DNA from: an uncultured Selenomonadales bacterium
GTDB taxonomy: Bacteria > Bacillota > Negativicutes > Acidaminococcales > Acidaminococcaceae
Direction of reading: 5' to 3'
Length of the DNA stretch: 43,088 nt
NCBI GenBank assembly: GCA_900315925.1
Contig: ONAV01000025.1
Location: 1 to 43,088 of the forward strand
Part shown: one piece after another, positions 1-7,765 of the stretch
Layout: each line of letters opens with the position of its first letter
Numbering within the stretch: the stretch's first letter is position 1
Position numbers and translations under genes: made by a program
Notes under the pieces: generated by a model
The model's database searches: none
What the model saw: only the letters and a program-made list of their open reading frames with translations
What the model was told of the DNA's origin: nothing

Positions 1-1
1 G

Positions 2-748
2 GCGATTGTTCCCGGCGCCGGTCAAAACAAGAATGATACGAAGCAAAATAAGGCTGCCAAGAGCAGCAATACGGAAATAAAAAACAATGAGAACAGCGGA
101 ACACAGGTATCCAAGGAAAATACGTCGGATACGAAGAGTTTGACAAAAACGAAACAAACTGCGTCAGCCAAACGGAATCTGAACGCCATTTATATTTTGC
201 CGAAAGACTATAAAGAAATTACCATCAAGGGTAAGGCGGAGGCTACCAAAAAGCAGGCGGCCCAGCTGATTGTGGCAAACAATCAGAATCTGCCCATCGG
301 CTGCAGCGTGGGAGAAATCGTGGACCTGTACTGGGAAGAAGCGGAACGGGAAGGCATCCGTCCGGACATGGCCTTATCCCAGGCTTTGCTGGAGACCGGC
401 TACTTTAATTTCGGCGGCTCCGTGGAACCCTGGCAACACAATTACTGCGGATTGGGGACTATCGGTAAAGGTGTCCAGGGAGCTGCATTTAAAACGACCC
501 GGGAGGGTGTGCGCAAATGGTCCGGCCTGAACTGGACCTGGGCTATGGGCGGCGAATACGCGGAAAAAGTCATCAATACGCATCAGCTGATGCTGCGTTG
601 CCCAGACAAGGAACCGGAAGGAATGTGGAAAGACCACAAAAAACAGCAAAAAGAGCTGGAAAAACTGTATGAAAAGAAAATAAAGGAACGCAATAAACTG
701 GAACAATATAAATATAAAAAAACTAAGGAATCACTTATTAATTCATAA
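2..748 (+). CDS. Glucosaminidase-domain cell-wall hydrolase, 5' end outside window
   Basis: The reading frame is open from base 2, so the TTG at 140 is internal and the true start lies before the window. The first ~55 visible residues are a Lys/Asn/Ser/Thr-rich linker. Then comes a domain of the endo-beta-N-acetylglucosaminidase family (peptidoglycan hydrolase) with the catalytic-Glu segment SQALLETGYFNFGG, followed by NYCGLGTIG. After EGVR the usual ~30-residue stretch before the DLNGKWA-like segment seems to be missing (here KWSGLNWTWAMGGEYAEKV), suggesting an internal deletion or a short subtype. The C-terminus is a charged Lys/Glu helix. The protein would act outside the cell in wall turnover. 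The family call is secure; whether it is active is uncertain. Confidence 0.8.
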   Translation, partial: AIVPGAGQNKNDTKQNKAAKSSNTEIKNNENSGTQVSKENTSDTKSLTKTKQTASAKRNLNAIYILPKDYKEITIKGKAEATKKQAAQLIVANNQNLPIGCSVGEIVDLYWEEAEREGIRPDMALSQALLETGYFNFGGSVEPWQHNYCGLGTIGKGVQGAAFKTTREGVRKWSGLNWTWAMGGEYAEKVINTHQLMLRCPDKEPEGMWKDHKKQQKELEKLYEKKIKERNKLEQYKYKKTKESLINS

Positions 749-945
749 ACATTAAATTGAGAAACTGAGAGAATTTTGCACCCGGTTGCATCTGTGCGGG
801 TACATCGTTAAAAATAGTTTCTACCTACTGGTATTTTATCAAAATCGGCTATTCGATAAATTAGTGTGACAAAAAATGTGGAGGTAATAACATTGACATT
901 AGCAGGGGGGGAGCCAAGGGGGAACCAAAGAAAAGGGGGCAAGCC

Positions 946-1168
946 ATGATAATCGTTTATATAATTCTGCTGTTTATTGCAGTACTTTTATTTATGCTGC
1001 TGCTGGGCTTTATTGACATCGTTCGTGATTGTTGGCGTGATCTGTGCTGCTGTCTGTGGCGTTGGTATTCCTATCTTGATCTTGTGCTTACTGTTTGTAA
1101 TTGGCATGTCAGTTACCAAAAGATTAATGAATATGCGAAAACAAGCGACGTGTTGTTATAATGAATAA
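946..1168 (+). pseudogene. Small hydrophobic protein, probably frameshifted
   Basis: The ATG at 946 follows a strong purine-rich site (AAAGGGGGCAAGCC). Its frame begins with a clear membrane helix (IILLFIAVLLFMLLLG) but then turns into Cys/Trp-rich unlikely sequence and ends at 1161. From about 1005 the overlapping frame (stop at 1168) encodes a second plausible helix (FVIVGVICAAVCGVGIPIL). Joining the two gives a sensible two-helix small membrane protein, so one indel is likely. No family is recognised. It could also be non-coding. Confidence 0.35.
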
Positions 1169-1195
1169 TAGATGAGACTATTGAGACAAATCCCA

Positions 1196-1281
1196 GTTTT
1201 ACTCAGTAACGATGAGTATGTGATATAATAAAAAAGTTCCATCAATGTCAATTTTGCTGAATCTGTTTTGTATATATAATA
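1196..1281 (+). promoter_or_regulatory. Duplicated promoter element, copy A, upstream of the RiPP precursors
   Basis: An ~86-bp segment matches 13607-13690 at roughly four of five positions over its whole length. Shared parts are the perfect inverted repeat TTACT-C-AGTAA (1199-1209), GATATAAT, GTCAATTTTG and TTGTATATATAATA near the 3' end. The terminal TATAAT lies ~40 bp before the first precursor start, which has its own GGGAGGA site. The palindrome is a candidate operator for a shared regulator; no regulator gene is next to it. Confidence 0.65.
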
Positions 1282-1321
1282 AAAACGACTTAATAATTTA
1301 CAGTTAAGGGAGGATTTCACT

Positions 1322-1588
1322 ATGCCGATTAACAAAAATGAACTTACACAGGAAATGATTTTAGCTGCTATGCAGTGCAAGGATGCTGATGAATTGATTG
1401 CCTTAGCTAAAATGGGCGGTTATGAAATCACCAAAGAAGAAGCGGAAGTTTATCTGAAAGAACTGGAAGATTACGAGTTGGATGAAGAGGTTTTACAAAA
1501 GGTCGCCGGCGGCGGCGGCAATTTTTATGTTACTTTAGGAGACAAGGTTAGACGTCTCGGTGAAACCATCTACGATTATTATAAATAA
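1322..1588 (+). CDS. Nif11-type RiPP precursor peptide 1
   Basis: An 88-residue peptide with a Nif11-like leader (MPINKNELTQEMILAAMQC, then ALAKMGGYEITKEEAEVYL) ending in the double-glycine processing motif LQKVAGG at about residue 64. The core after the motif begins GGNFYVTLGDKV and ends ETIYDYYK; it has no Cys, Ser or Pro. Leaders of this family direct modification and C39-peptidase/ABC export, with cleavage after GG. The start is set by AAGGGAGGA upstream. The next gene encodes a near-identical leader with an unrelated core. No maturase or exporter is adjacent. Confidence 0.85.
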   Translation: MPINKNELTQEMILAAMQCKDADELIALAKMGGYEITKEEAEVYLKELEDYELDEEVLQKVAGGGGNFYVTLGDKVRRLGETIYDYYK

Positions 1589-1624
1589 TATTTATAATGT
1601 GAAATTTATAAGGGGGATTCTGTT

Positions 1625-1876
1625 ATGCCAATTGACAAAAAAGAACTGACAAAAGAACTGATTGCAAAAGCGATGCAGTGTGAAACTGCGGAGGATTTAG
1701 TAGCATTGGCGAAGTCTGAAGGCATCGATATTACGAAAGCCGAGGCCGAGGCGTATCTGGCGGAGATGGATGACATTGAACTGGATGACGCGATGCTGAA
1801 AAATGTGGCAGGCGGTTATTGCTTAACAGATTGTATTGACCCAGACTGCATAGAAAAAGGTATGTTCCATCCCTGA
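1625..1876 (+). CDS. Nif11-type RiPP precursor peptide 2 with a Cys-rich core
   Basis: An 83-residue peptide whose leader closely matches the preceding precursor (MPIDKKELTKELIAKAMQC, ALAK, IT-KAEAEAYL) and ends in LKNVAGG. The 19-residue core YCLTDCIDPDCIEKGMFHP has three cysteines (C-x3-C-x4-C) and acidic residues, a composition suited to thioether or other Cys-based modification. AAGGGGGAT precedes the ATG. It lies 36 bp after the first precursor in the same direction, so they are very likely co-transcribed. Conserved leader plus hypervariable core is typical of one enzyme serving several substrates. The mature product is unknown. Confidence 0.87.
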   Translation: MPIDKKELTKELIAKAMQCETAEDLVALAKSEGIDITKAEAEAYLAEMDDIELDDAMLKNVAGGYCLTDCIDPDCIEKGMFHP

Positions 1877-2031
1877 TGGAAAGTCAGACTAAATTCAGGT
1901 TTATCGGGCTGATTTCCTAAGAAATTACAGCGACAACTTTCGTTTTAGTTTAGTATTTGTTTTTCAGCTTTTACAGAAATTGGACAAATTCCTGGTTCTC
2001 AAATTGTGAATTCTTTGTGAACCGAAATTTG

Positions 2032-2060
2032 AATAACAACAAATTTGTTGTTATTTTTTA
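2032..2060 (+). terminator. Terminator after the RiPP precursors
   Basis: A perfect 24-bp palindrome (AATAACAACAAA and its complement, 2032-2055) runs into a T-tract. It sits in the 396-bp gap between precursor 2 and the toxin gene. A second smaller hairpin (TTCTGA/TCAGAG, about 2107-2123) follows. I see no gene in this gap. Confidence 0.7.
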
Positions 2061-2215
2061 AAACTTCAAACTTTTGTCCATGCAAAACAGACTAAGATAA
2101 GTTCGATTCTGAAAAAATCAGAGTTGAGCTTTTCTTTTTGGAAAAAATCCTTAAACTAAATAACATTAAAAAAGTGTCGCCATAATTGGCATTTCTTAAA
2201 TTGACCATAGTATTC

Positions 2216-2244
2216 TTGACACCCTACATTATAGGGTTTATAAT
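2216..2244 (+). promoter_or_regulatory. Promoter and operator of the toxin-antitoxin operon
   Basis: TTGACA (2216-2221) and TATAAT (2239-2244) are separated by exactly 17 bp. The spacer contains the perfect inverted repeat ACCCTA-CATTA-TAGGGT (2221-2237). An operator between the -35 and -10 boxes fits repression by the antitoxin or the toxin-antitoxin complex. Confidence 0.85.
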
Positions 2245-2272
2245 TATTACACAACAAAGTGAGGATAATAAA

Positions 2273-2620
2273 ATGACACGTACATTTATTGAAGTACCCT
2301 TGTTCACAAAACGCTGGAACGAAATTGGTCTTGGAGAAACAGAACTCACGCAACTACAAATCATGTTGCTAAAAGACCCTGAATCAGGTCCTGTCATCGA
2401 AGGAACCGGCGGAATCAGAAAAGTACGTTTCCCCATTGAAAACAGGGGAAAACGCGGAAGCGTCCGTGTCTGCTATACGGATTTTGCAGATTATGAAGTC
2501 ATTTACCTGATTACCGCATTTACAAAAAACGAACAGTCAAACTTGACCGATGAAGAAAAAAACGTTCTTCGTAAACTTGTCAAATCGCTACGTGAAGCCG
2601 AAAGGGCAAGAAGGAGGTAA
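2273..2620 (+). CDS. RelE/HigB-family toxin
   Basis: 115 residues beginning MTRTFIEVPLFTKRW; AGTGAGGATAAT precedes the chosen ATG, and in-frame codons upstream lie in the promoter. Family features are GGIRKVRFP, the basic GKRGSVRVCYTDF strand and YLITAFTKNEQSNLT, which match the HigB2 branch of RelE mRNA interferases. It probably cleaves mRNA at the ribosome when the antitoxin is degraded. The toxin comes first and the antitoxin starts 2 bp after its stop, the usual HigBA order. Confidence 0.87.
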   Translation: MTRTFIEVPLFTKRWNEIGLGETELTQLQIMLLKDPESGPVIEGTGGIRKVRFPIENRGKRGSVRVCYTDFADYEVIYLITAFTKNEQSNLTDEEKNVLRKLVKSLREAERARRR

Positions 2621-2622
2621 CC

Positions 2623-2934
2623 ATGAGCGCGCTTTTTGAAGATTTAAAAGAAGGCTTGGAACAGGCCATTGATTTTGCAAATGGAAACGGAAAGGCACGA
2701 ACTATCACATATACTATTCTTCCCGTTACCGAATATGACAGAAAACAAATCCGTGAAATCAGGGTGAATGCTAATATGACCCAACGGGTCTTTGCCAGCT
2801 TTTTAGGTGTATCGGTAAAAACAGTGGAAGCATGGGAAACAGGACGGACACATCCTACCGGGCCCGCTTATCGGTTAATGTACCTACTTTCCTGTAATCA
2901 AAGACAACATCTACCTTTTTTAATGTCCAAATGA
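2623..2934 (+). CDS. XRE-type (HigA/NadS-like) antitoxin
   Basis: 103 residues, with an AAGGAGG site inside the end of the toxin gene. The C-terminal half is a helix-turn-helix: IREIRVNANMTQRVFASFLG, then VSVKTVEAWETGRTHPTGPA, typical of antitoxins paired with HigB2/RelE toxins. The N-terminal part should bind the toxin and the HTH should bind the inverted repeat at 2221-2237. It is translationally coupled to the toxin. Confidence 0.88.
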   Translation: MSALFEDLKEGLEQAIDFANGNGKARTITYTILPVTEYDRKQIREIRVNANMTQRVFASFLGVSVKTVEAWETGRTHPTGPAYRLMYLLSCNQRQHLPFLMSK

Positions 2935-3123
2935 ATTTGTCGTTGTTCCTGTTAATCATTCGCTTGGTACAAAAAATCGGAACAAGTTTTTCTCAATATC
3001 ATTAACGTAGAGTTCTTTTAGGAAAGGAGATTGGATGTGCGGATTTATTTAGATACGGCTGATATTATTGACAAAGGAATTAGCTGTCTTTAATTTTCAA
3101 TCAATCAGAAAGGGCGTTTTATT

Positions 3124-3678
3124 ATGGTCTTATATATTGATGCCTGTGTTCGGAAAAACTCACGTACAAGACGCCTTGCGGACTGTCTTTTGAACACGCT
3201 GAACGCTCCGTATACGCGGCTGCGTCTGGAGGAATGTGTTTTCCCGACGGTGGATGAGGCGTTTCTTGAAAAAAGGGACCGCCTTTTGCGGGAAGGGGAT
3301 TTTGACAATCCTGTCTTTGCCTATGCAAGGCAGTTCGCGCAAGCCGATGAGATCATTATGGCTGCTCCTTTTTGGGACCTGTCCTTTCCCGCAGTTCTGA
3401 AGTCGTATCTGGAGCAGATCAACGTGGTCGGCATAACCTTTCGGTACATGCCGGATGGGATTCCGGAAGGCTTGTGCCGGGCGGAACGGCTGTACTATGT
3501 CACGACGGCCGGCGGGGACTTCTTCCCGGAACAATATGGATTTGGTTATGTAAAGGCCTTGGCGCAAAACTTTTATCATATTAAGGACGTTAAACTGATC
3601 CAAGCGACCGGACTTGATATCGAAGGTGCGCCGGTGGAAAAAATACTGCGGGACTGTGAGGAAAAGATTAGAAGGTGA
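3124..3678 (+). CDS. Flavodoxin-fold NAD(P)H oxidoreductase (azoreductase-like)
   Basis: 184 residues after GAAAGGGCG. MVLYIDACVRKNSRTRRLAD is the FMN phosphate-binding start of the flavodoxin-2/AcpD-type fold. IIMAAPFWDLSFPAVLKSYL is the family's characteristic FMN-contact segment, followed by VTTAGG before the last strand. It would be a cytoplasmic FMN-dependent reductase of quinones, azo or nitro compounds; the substrate cannot be read from sequence. A nitroreductase remnant lies 5 bp downstream, suggesting a former two-gene redox operon. Confidence 0.82.
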   Translation: MVLYIDACVRKNSRTRRLADCLLNTLNAPYTRLRLEECVFPTVDEAFLEKRDRLLREGDFDNPVFAYARQFAQADEIIMAAPFWDLSFPAVLKSYLEQINVVGITFRYMPDGIPEGLCRAERLYYVTTAGGDFFPEQYGFGYVKALAQNFYHIKDVKLIQATGLDIEGAPVEKILRDCEEKIRR

Positions 3679-3683
3679 TTCGC

Positions 3684-3803
3684 TTGGATGCTCTGACTTT
3701 GATCAAGACCCGATATAGCACACGCAAATTTTCGCAGAAACCGGTAGAGAAAGAAAAGATTGACCAGACAGTTTCAAAGGATTCGGTAACCACGCAGGTA
3801 TAA
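3684..3803 (+). pseudogene. Nitroreductase N-terminal remnant
   Basis: From TTG 3684 a 39-codon frame starts LDALTLIKTRYSTRKFSQKP and continues VEKEKIDQTV. This is the start of a nitroreductase-family protein, including the RxSxRxF FMN-binding motif. The frame then stops at 3801-3803 where ~150 more residues would be expected. The end overlaps a terminator hairpin. Confidence 0.75.
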
Positions 3804-3827
3804 GACTTGTGTGGTTATTTTTGTTTT
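3787..3827 (+). terminator. Terminator after the oxidoreductase and remnant
   Basis: TAACCAC (3787-3793) pairs with GTGGTTA (3811-3817), followed by TTTTTGTTTT. Confidence 0.65.
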
Positions 3828-3849
3828 CCTTTAGGCTGGAAAAATACCT

Positions 3850-3865
3850 TAAAAAGTGTTATAAT
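3850..3865 (+). promoter_or_regulatory. Extended -10 promoter for the EAL protein gene
   Basis: AGTGTTATAAT with TATAAT at 3860-3865 forms a TG-extended -10. The -35 region is weak. The same GTG(T/C)TATAAT form recurs at 7011-7020 and 16641-16650, which supports its use as a promoter type in this genome. Confidence 0.5.
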
Positions 3866-3976
3866 AATCAAGTAGTTTGGTTTTTAAGAATAGTTCCACT
3901 TATATATTTTTTATATTCATTCAGTAAAATAATACGATTTTATACATGGTGATATATGGACACGGAGGCGGATATT

Positions 3977-6889
3977 ATGCGATGCAAAAGGATGCTCGGG
4001 GTTTTGCTGAGTGTAATCACTTTGCTGACCATGGCAGTATCTTTCACAGTATATGCGCGTGAACGGGCGCAAAAGCTTGTGCGGGTTGGCTGGTACGATT
4101 CGGCGTTTCACCGCCGGGATCAGTTCGGGCGGCGTTCCGGCTACGGCTACGAATACCAGCAGCGCATTGCAACCTACACCGGCTGGAAGTACGAATATGT
4201 AGAAGGCAGCTGGTCAACGCTGCTGGAAAAACTGATTGCGGGAGAAATCGACATCCTCAGCGATGTGTCCTATACTCCGAAGCGGGCGGAAAAGATTCTC
4301 TATTCCGCAGAAGCTATGGGCGCGGAGGGATATCATGTCTTTATTACGCCCAATAACAATGAAATCAGGCCGGACGACTTTTCCACCTTTAACGGAAAAC
4401 GTGTGGGCGTTAACAAGAACAGTATCCAGGAGCAGCTTTTTAAGCAGTGGGTCGAAAAACATAATGTGCACCCGATCATCGTAGAATTGACGGCCAAAAC
4501 CCCCAAGCTGCTGGAAATGCTCAAAAACGGCGAAATCGATATGCTGGTGACCCTGGACACCTATGGCAACTCTGCCGATGTGGTGCCGGTGGTCAAGGTC
4601 GGCTTTGCGGAATCGTTCTTTGGCATTAACAAGAACCGTCCCGATTTGAAAAGCGATCTGGACACCGCTATGAACCGCATTTTTGAAGAGAACCGGGATT
4701 TTAACCAGCAGATGACCCAGAAGTTTAACCGGTCCAGTGCCGTAAACAAGTTCCTTACGATGGAAGAACGGGAATGGCTGTCGCAACACGGTACGATCCG
4801 TGTTGGGTATCGGGATCATTTTCTCCCATTCTGCAAGCAGGACGAGAACAGTAAAAAACTTGTGGGCGCCCTGGCGGATTATATCACGTTTGCGGAGAAA
4901 GCAGAAAAGAATGCGAAACCCAGCTTTGAACCCAGGGCGTATGCTACAACGGAAGCCGCCTTGCAGGCGTTGGCCAAAGGCGAAATCGACTGTGTGTTCC
5001 CCATAGCTCTCAGCGCCTATGACGGCGAGCAGCGGGGCATCATCATTACCGATCCTCTTATCAGTACGGAAATGTTCGCCGTAGTCCGTACGGATGATCA
5101 CAGGGGCATTGTAGTGGATAAGGAAATGAAGGTTGCTGTCGTGGAAGGTAACCCCGGGTACGATACCTTTCTGAAAGATCATTTCCCCAAATGGAAGGCA
5201 AAATATTATAAAGATATTCAGTCTGCTTATCAGGCAGTGGCCAACGGCGAGGCAGATTATAGTTTGGTGAGCAACTACCGTATCGGTTTGGAAAGCAATT
5301 TGTTTGAAAAATACAAATTGTCTGTCCTCACAACTAACAAAAACCGGGATTTATCTTTTGCAGTCCGCAAAAAAGACGACTGCCTGTATTCGATCCTTAA
5401 TAAAATCAATCATATCGTTCCGGAAACGTCTCTCAATTCCGCGCTGAACAATTATGCTTTCCGGGATACGAAGGTTACGTTGTCCGATTTTGTGAGAGAC
5501 AATCTGGGTTACGTAGTGGCTTTAGCTGCCAGCATTGTCGCCATAGTTTTCTGGATGCAGATACGGAATATGCAGTCGGAAGAAAAAGCGGAAGAAGGCC
5601 GTCAGATTATTTCCGAAACGGAACACGACCATCTGACCGGGCTGTATAACTGGAACTTTTTCCTCGTATACGCCAGCCGGCTTTGTCGCGAACATCCCGA
5701 GCAGCCAAGGGACGCGGTCGTCATGAATATTGAACGGTTCCATTCCATCAACGCGCTGCATGGACGGGACTTTGGGGATAAGGTATTACGTGAACTGGGC
5801 GATGAGATCAGTCGGTTCGCTGAGGAAACGGGCAGTATAGCCAGCCGGTATGAGGCGGACCGTTTTGATATCTACAGCCCTCACCGGGAAGACTGGCAGG
5901 CACAGCTGGAACGGTTCCAGGCACGCATGGACAAACTCTTCCATAATGCCAACATCTCGCTGCGCATGGGGGTGAAGCCCTGGCAAAAGGATATGGAACC
6001 GGTCACCCAGTTTGACCTGGCCCGTACCGCCTGCAACAAGATGCGCGGAACGTTCAAAACCCAGGCGGCGATTTTTGACGCTGAGATGGAAAAACGGGAA
6101 AACCGGGATCAGCGTCTTCTGAATGACCTGAACCGTGCCTTGGAGAAGGGCGAGCTGGAAGTTTACTACCAGCCCAAATATGATATTCAGGCGGAACATC
6201 CGCGCCTGTCCAGCGCTGAGGCGCTTGTCCGCTGGCGGCATCCGGAACTGGGCCTGCTTTCACCGGCCGATTTTGTCCCTCTGTTTGAGCAAAGCGGGCA
6301 GATCACCGAACTGGATAACTATGTATGGAAAGAAGCTGCCCGGCAGATTGCCACCTGGCGCAGCCGGCACGGCGTGGTCATGCCGGTATCCGTCAACCTC
6401 TCCCGGGTGGATGTGTTCGACCCGAACCTGATGGAAATTCTTGACGGGATCATCGCAAGGCATGAGCTGCAGGCCGGGGATATCAAGCTGGAGGTCACCG
6501 AATCCGCTTATACCGAAAACGCGGAGCAGCTGATCCAGGTTATTGAAGAATTGCGGGCCAAAGGGTATAAAATCGAAATGGACGATTTCGGTTCCGGCTA
6601 TTCCTCCCTGAACATGCTTTCTTCCATGCCGATTGACGTTTTAAAGATGGACATTGCGTTTATCCGGAACATCGAACGGAATGAAAAGGATTTCCGTCTT
6701 GTGGAATTGATCGTAGACATTGCCCGTTCCCTGAAGGTTCCTGTTATTGCCGAAGGCGTGGAGACGGCAGGGCAGCTGAACCTGTTGCGGAACGCGGGCT
6801 GCAATCTGGTGCAGGGGTATTATTTCTCCGCACCGCTGCCTGCGGCTGAATTCGAACGGAAGATACTCAGTGAAGTCGAAAAGGCTTGA
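3977..6889 (+). CDS. Periplasmic-sensor c-di-GMP phosphodiesterase (SBP_bac_3 x2 - TM - degenerate GGDEF - EAL)
   Basis: The ATG at 3977 is preferred over 3956 because GGAGG sits 9 bp before it and the protein then opens with a signal anchor (MLGVLLSVITLLTMAVSF). Two amino-acid-type solute-binding domains follow (about residues 35-260 and 265-500; LVRVGWYDSAFH and GTIRVGYRDHFLPF). A membrane helix lies near 510-530 (VVALAASIVAIVFW). The GGDEF-like domain (about 550-700) has YEADRF where GGDEF should be, so cyclase activity is unlikely. The EAL domain (about 715-965) keeps SAEALVRW, LEVTES, DDFGSGYSS, IAEGVET and QGYYFSAP, so phosphodiesterase activity is likely. It probably senses an extracellular amino acid-like ligand and lowers c-di-GMP. 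Confidence 0.92.
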   Translation: MRCKRMLGVLLSVITLLTMAVSFTVYARERAQKLVRVGWYDSAFHRRDQFGRRSGYGYEYQQRIATYTGWKYEYVEGSWSTLLEKLIAGEIDILSDVSYTPKRAEKILYSAEAMGAEGYHVFITPNNNEIRPDDFSTFNGKRVGVNKNSIQEQLFKQWVEKHNVHPIIVELTAKTPKLLEMLKNGEIDMLVTLDTYGNSADVVPVVKVGFAESFFGINKNRPDLKSDLDTAMNRIFEENRDFNQQMTQKFNRSSAVNKFLTMEEREWLSQHGTIRVGYRDHFLPFCKQDENSKKLVGALADYITFAEKAEKNAKPSFEPRAYATTEAALQALAKGEIDCVFPIALSAYDGEQRGIIITDPLISTEMFAVVRTDDHRGIVVDKEMKVAVVEGNPGYDTFLKDHFPKWKAKYYKDIQSAYQAVANGEADYSLVSNYRIGLESNLFEKYKLSVLTTNKNRDLSFAVRKKDDCLYSILNKINHIVPETSLNSALNNYAFRDTKVTLSDFVRDNLGYVVALAASIVAIVFWMQIRNMQSEEKAEEGRQIISETEHDHLTGLYNWNFFLVYASRLCREHPEQPRDAVVMNIERFHSINALHGRDFGDKVLRELGDEISRFAEETGSIASRYEADRFDIYSPHREDWQAQLERFQARMDKLFHNANISLRMGVKPWQKDMEPVTQFDLARTACNKMRGTFKTQAAIFDAEMEKRENRDQRLLNDLNRALEKGELEVYYQPKYDIQAEHPRLSSAEALVRWRHPELGLLSPADFVPLFEQSGQITELDNYVWKEAARQIATWRSRHGVVMPVSVNLSRVDVFDPNLMEILDGIIARHELQAGDIKLEVTESAYTENAEQLIQVIEELRAKGYKIEMDDFGSGYSSLNMLSSMPIDVLKMDIAFIRNIERNEKDFRLVELIVDIARSLKVPVIAEGVETAGQLNLLRNAGCNLVQGYYFSAPLPAAEFERKILSEVEKA

Positions 6890-6925
6890 AAAGCGGGAAG
6901 CATACATAAATTAGCTGATGAATAA

Positions 6926-6958
6926 GGGCGCTGATTTGTACGGTCAGCGTCCTTTTTT
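6926..6958 (+). terminator. Terminator of the EAL protein gene
   Basis: GGGCGCTGA (6926-6934) pairs with TCAGCGTCC (6944-6952) with one G-T pair, followed by six T residues. Confidence 0.85.
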
Positions 6959-7045
6959 ATGCTCTGTGCGATTTTTATCAGGCAAAAAATAATGTAAAAT
7001 TTCTTGTTAAGTGTTATAATTAAAATACTGAAGGAGGTGTGTTTC

Positions 7046-7549
7046 ATGAAACACGTAGTTAAAAAATCTATGATGGTTGCAGGCGTTCTGGCCTGCCTGT
7101 TTGCTTCTACCGCGTTTGCGCAAACGGTAACCACGACCCCGGAACAGGATAAGGCGACCCAGACGGCAGCGCTGCAGGAAAACAAAGATTATGACGCAGC
7201 CCGCGGTTATAAGAATGAAGCTGCCAAAGAACTGAAAAAGGAAGCGGCAGAGAAGAAAGAAGAGCAGGTTAAAGCAGAAAAGAATGCCGCCTGGGAACGT
7301 GACAAAGAAACCCAGAAAGAAGCGGTAAAGGAAAACAAAGACTATGACGCTTCCCACGGTTATAAGAATGAATCTGTCAAACAGATGAAAGAAGAAGCGG
7401 CAGAAAAGAAAGTAGAAGCGGCAGCGAAAAAAGAAGAGCAGATTAAGGCGGAAAAGAATGCCGCATGGGAACGGGACAAAGCAACCCAGGCAGCCGCGTT
7501 AAAGGAAAACAAAGACTATGACGCAGCTCATGGATATCCAACCAAATAA
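7046..7549 (+). CDS. Secreted Lys/Glu/Ala-rich three-repeat protein
   Basis: The ATG at 7046 follows GAAGGAGG; earlier in-frame codons overlap the promoter. Residues 1-26 are a signal peptide (MVAGVLACLFASTAFA). The mature part has three copies of a unit with ENKDYDA-GY (ENKDYDAARGYKNE, ENKDYDASHGYKNE, ENKDYDAAHGYPTK), joined by helical K/E/A linkers with KAEKNAAWERDK repeated twice. It should be highly charged and extracytoplasmic, possibly coiled-coil. No known domain is recognised. It has its own promoter (TGTTATAAT, 7012-7020) and terminator, so it is monocistronic. Confidence 0.8.
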   Translation: MKHVVKKSMMVAGVLACLFASTAFAQTVTTTPEQDKATQTAALQENKDYDAARGYKNEAAKELKKEAAEKKEEQVKAEKNAAWERDKETQKEAVKENKDYDASHGYKNESVKQMKEEAAEKKVEAAAKKEEQIKAEKNAAWERDKATQAAALKENKDYDAAHGYPTK

Positions 7550-7635
7550 AAAGCCATAGGTTGAAGTATCTCTGCGGTTCAATTAACGCATGCCGGTATT
7601 ACTATTTTAAAATATCATATTTTGACTAAAAAAAT

Positions 7636-7673
7636 CCCCCAATTACTGCGTGTAATTGGGGGAACGTTTTTTT
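7636..7673. terminator. Bidirectional terminator between convergent genes
   Basis: A perfect 11-bp stem CCCCCAATTAC/GTAATTGGGGG (7636-7646, 7652-7662) with loop TGCGT. A T-tract follows on the plus side and an A-run precedes it, so it can also serve the ABC operon on the minus strand. Confidence 0.9.
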
Positions 7674-7765
7674 ATTGAGATACAGAACAGACGCTTCGGT
7701 TTCGCGTCAACGGTTTGTCAACATGTGTCGGATAAAAATTGAAAAATGACTTACTATGTCACAAC

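Noticed and set aside
3037-3093. Short frame VRIYLDTADIIDKGISCL resembling a transaldolase-type start
   Set aside because: Only 18 codons; the likeness to MKxxLDTAD is too short to support a remnant.
4214-5182. A 322-residue minus-strand frame inside the EAL protein gene
   Set aside because: Antisense shadow of the solute-binding domains with no recognisable features.
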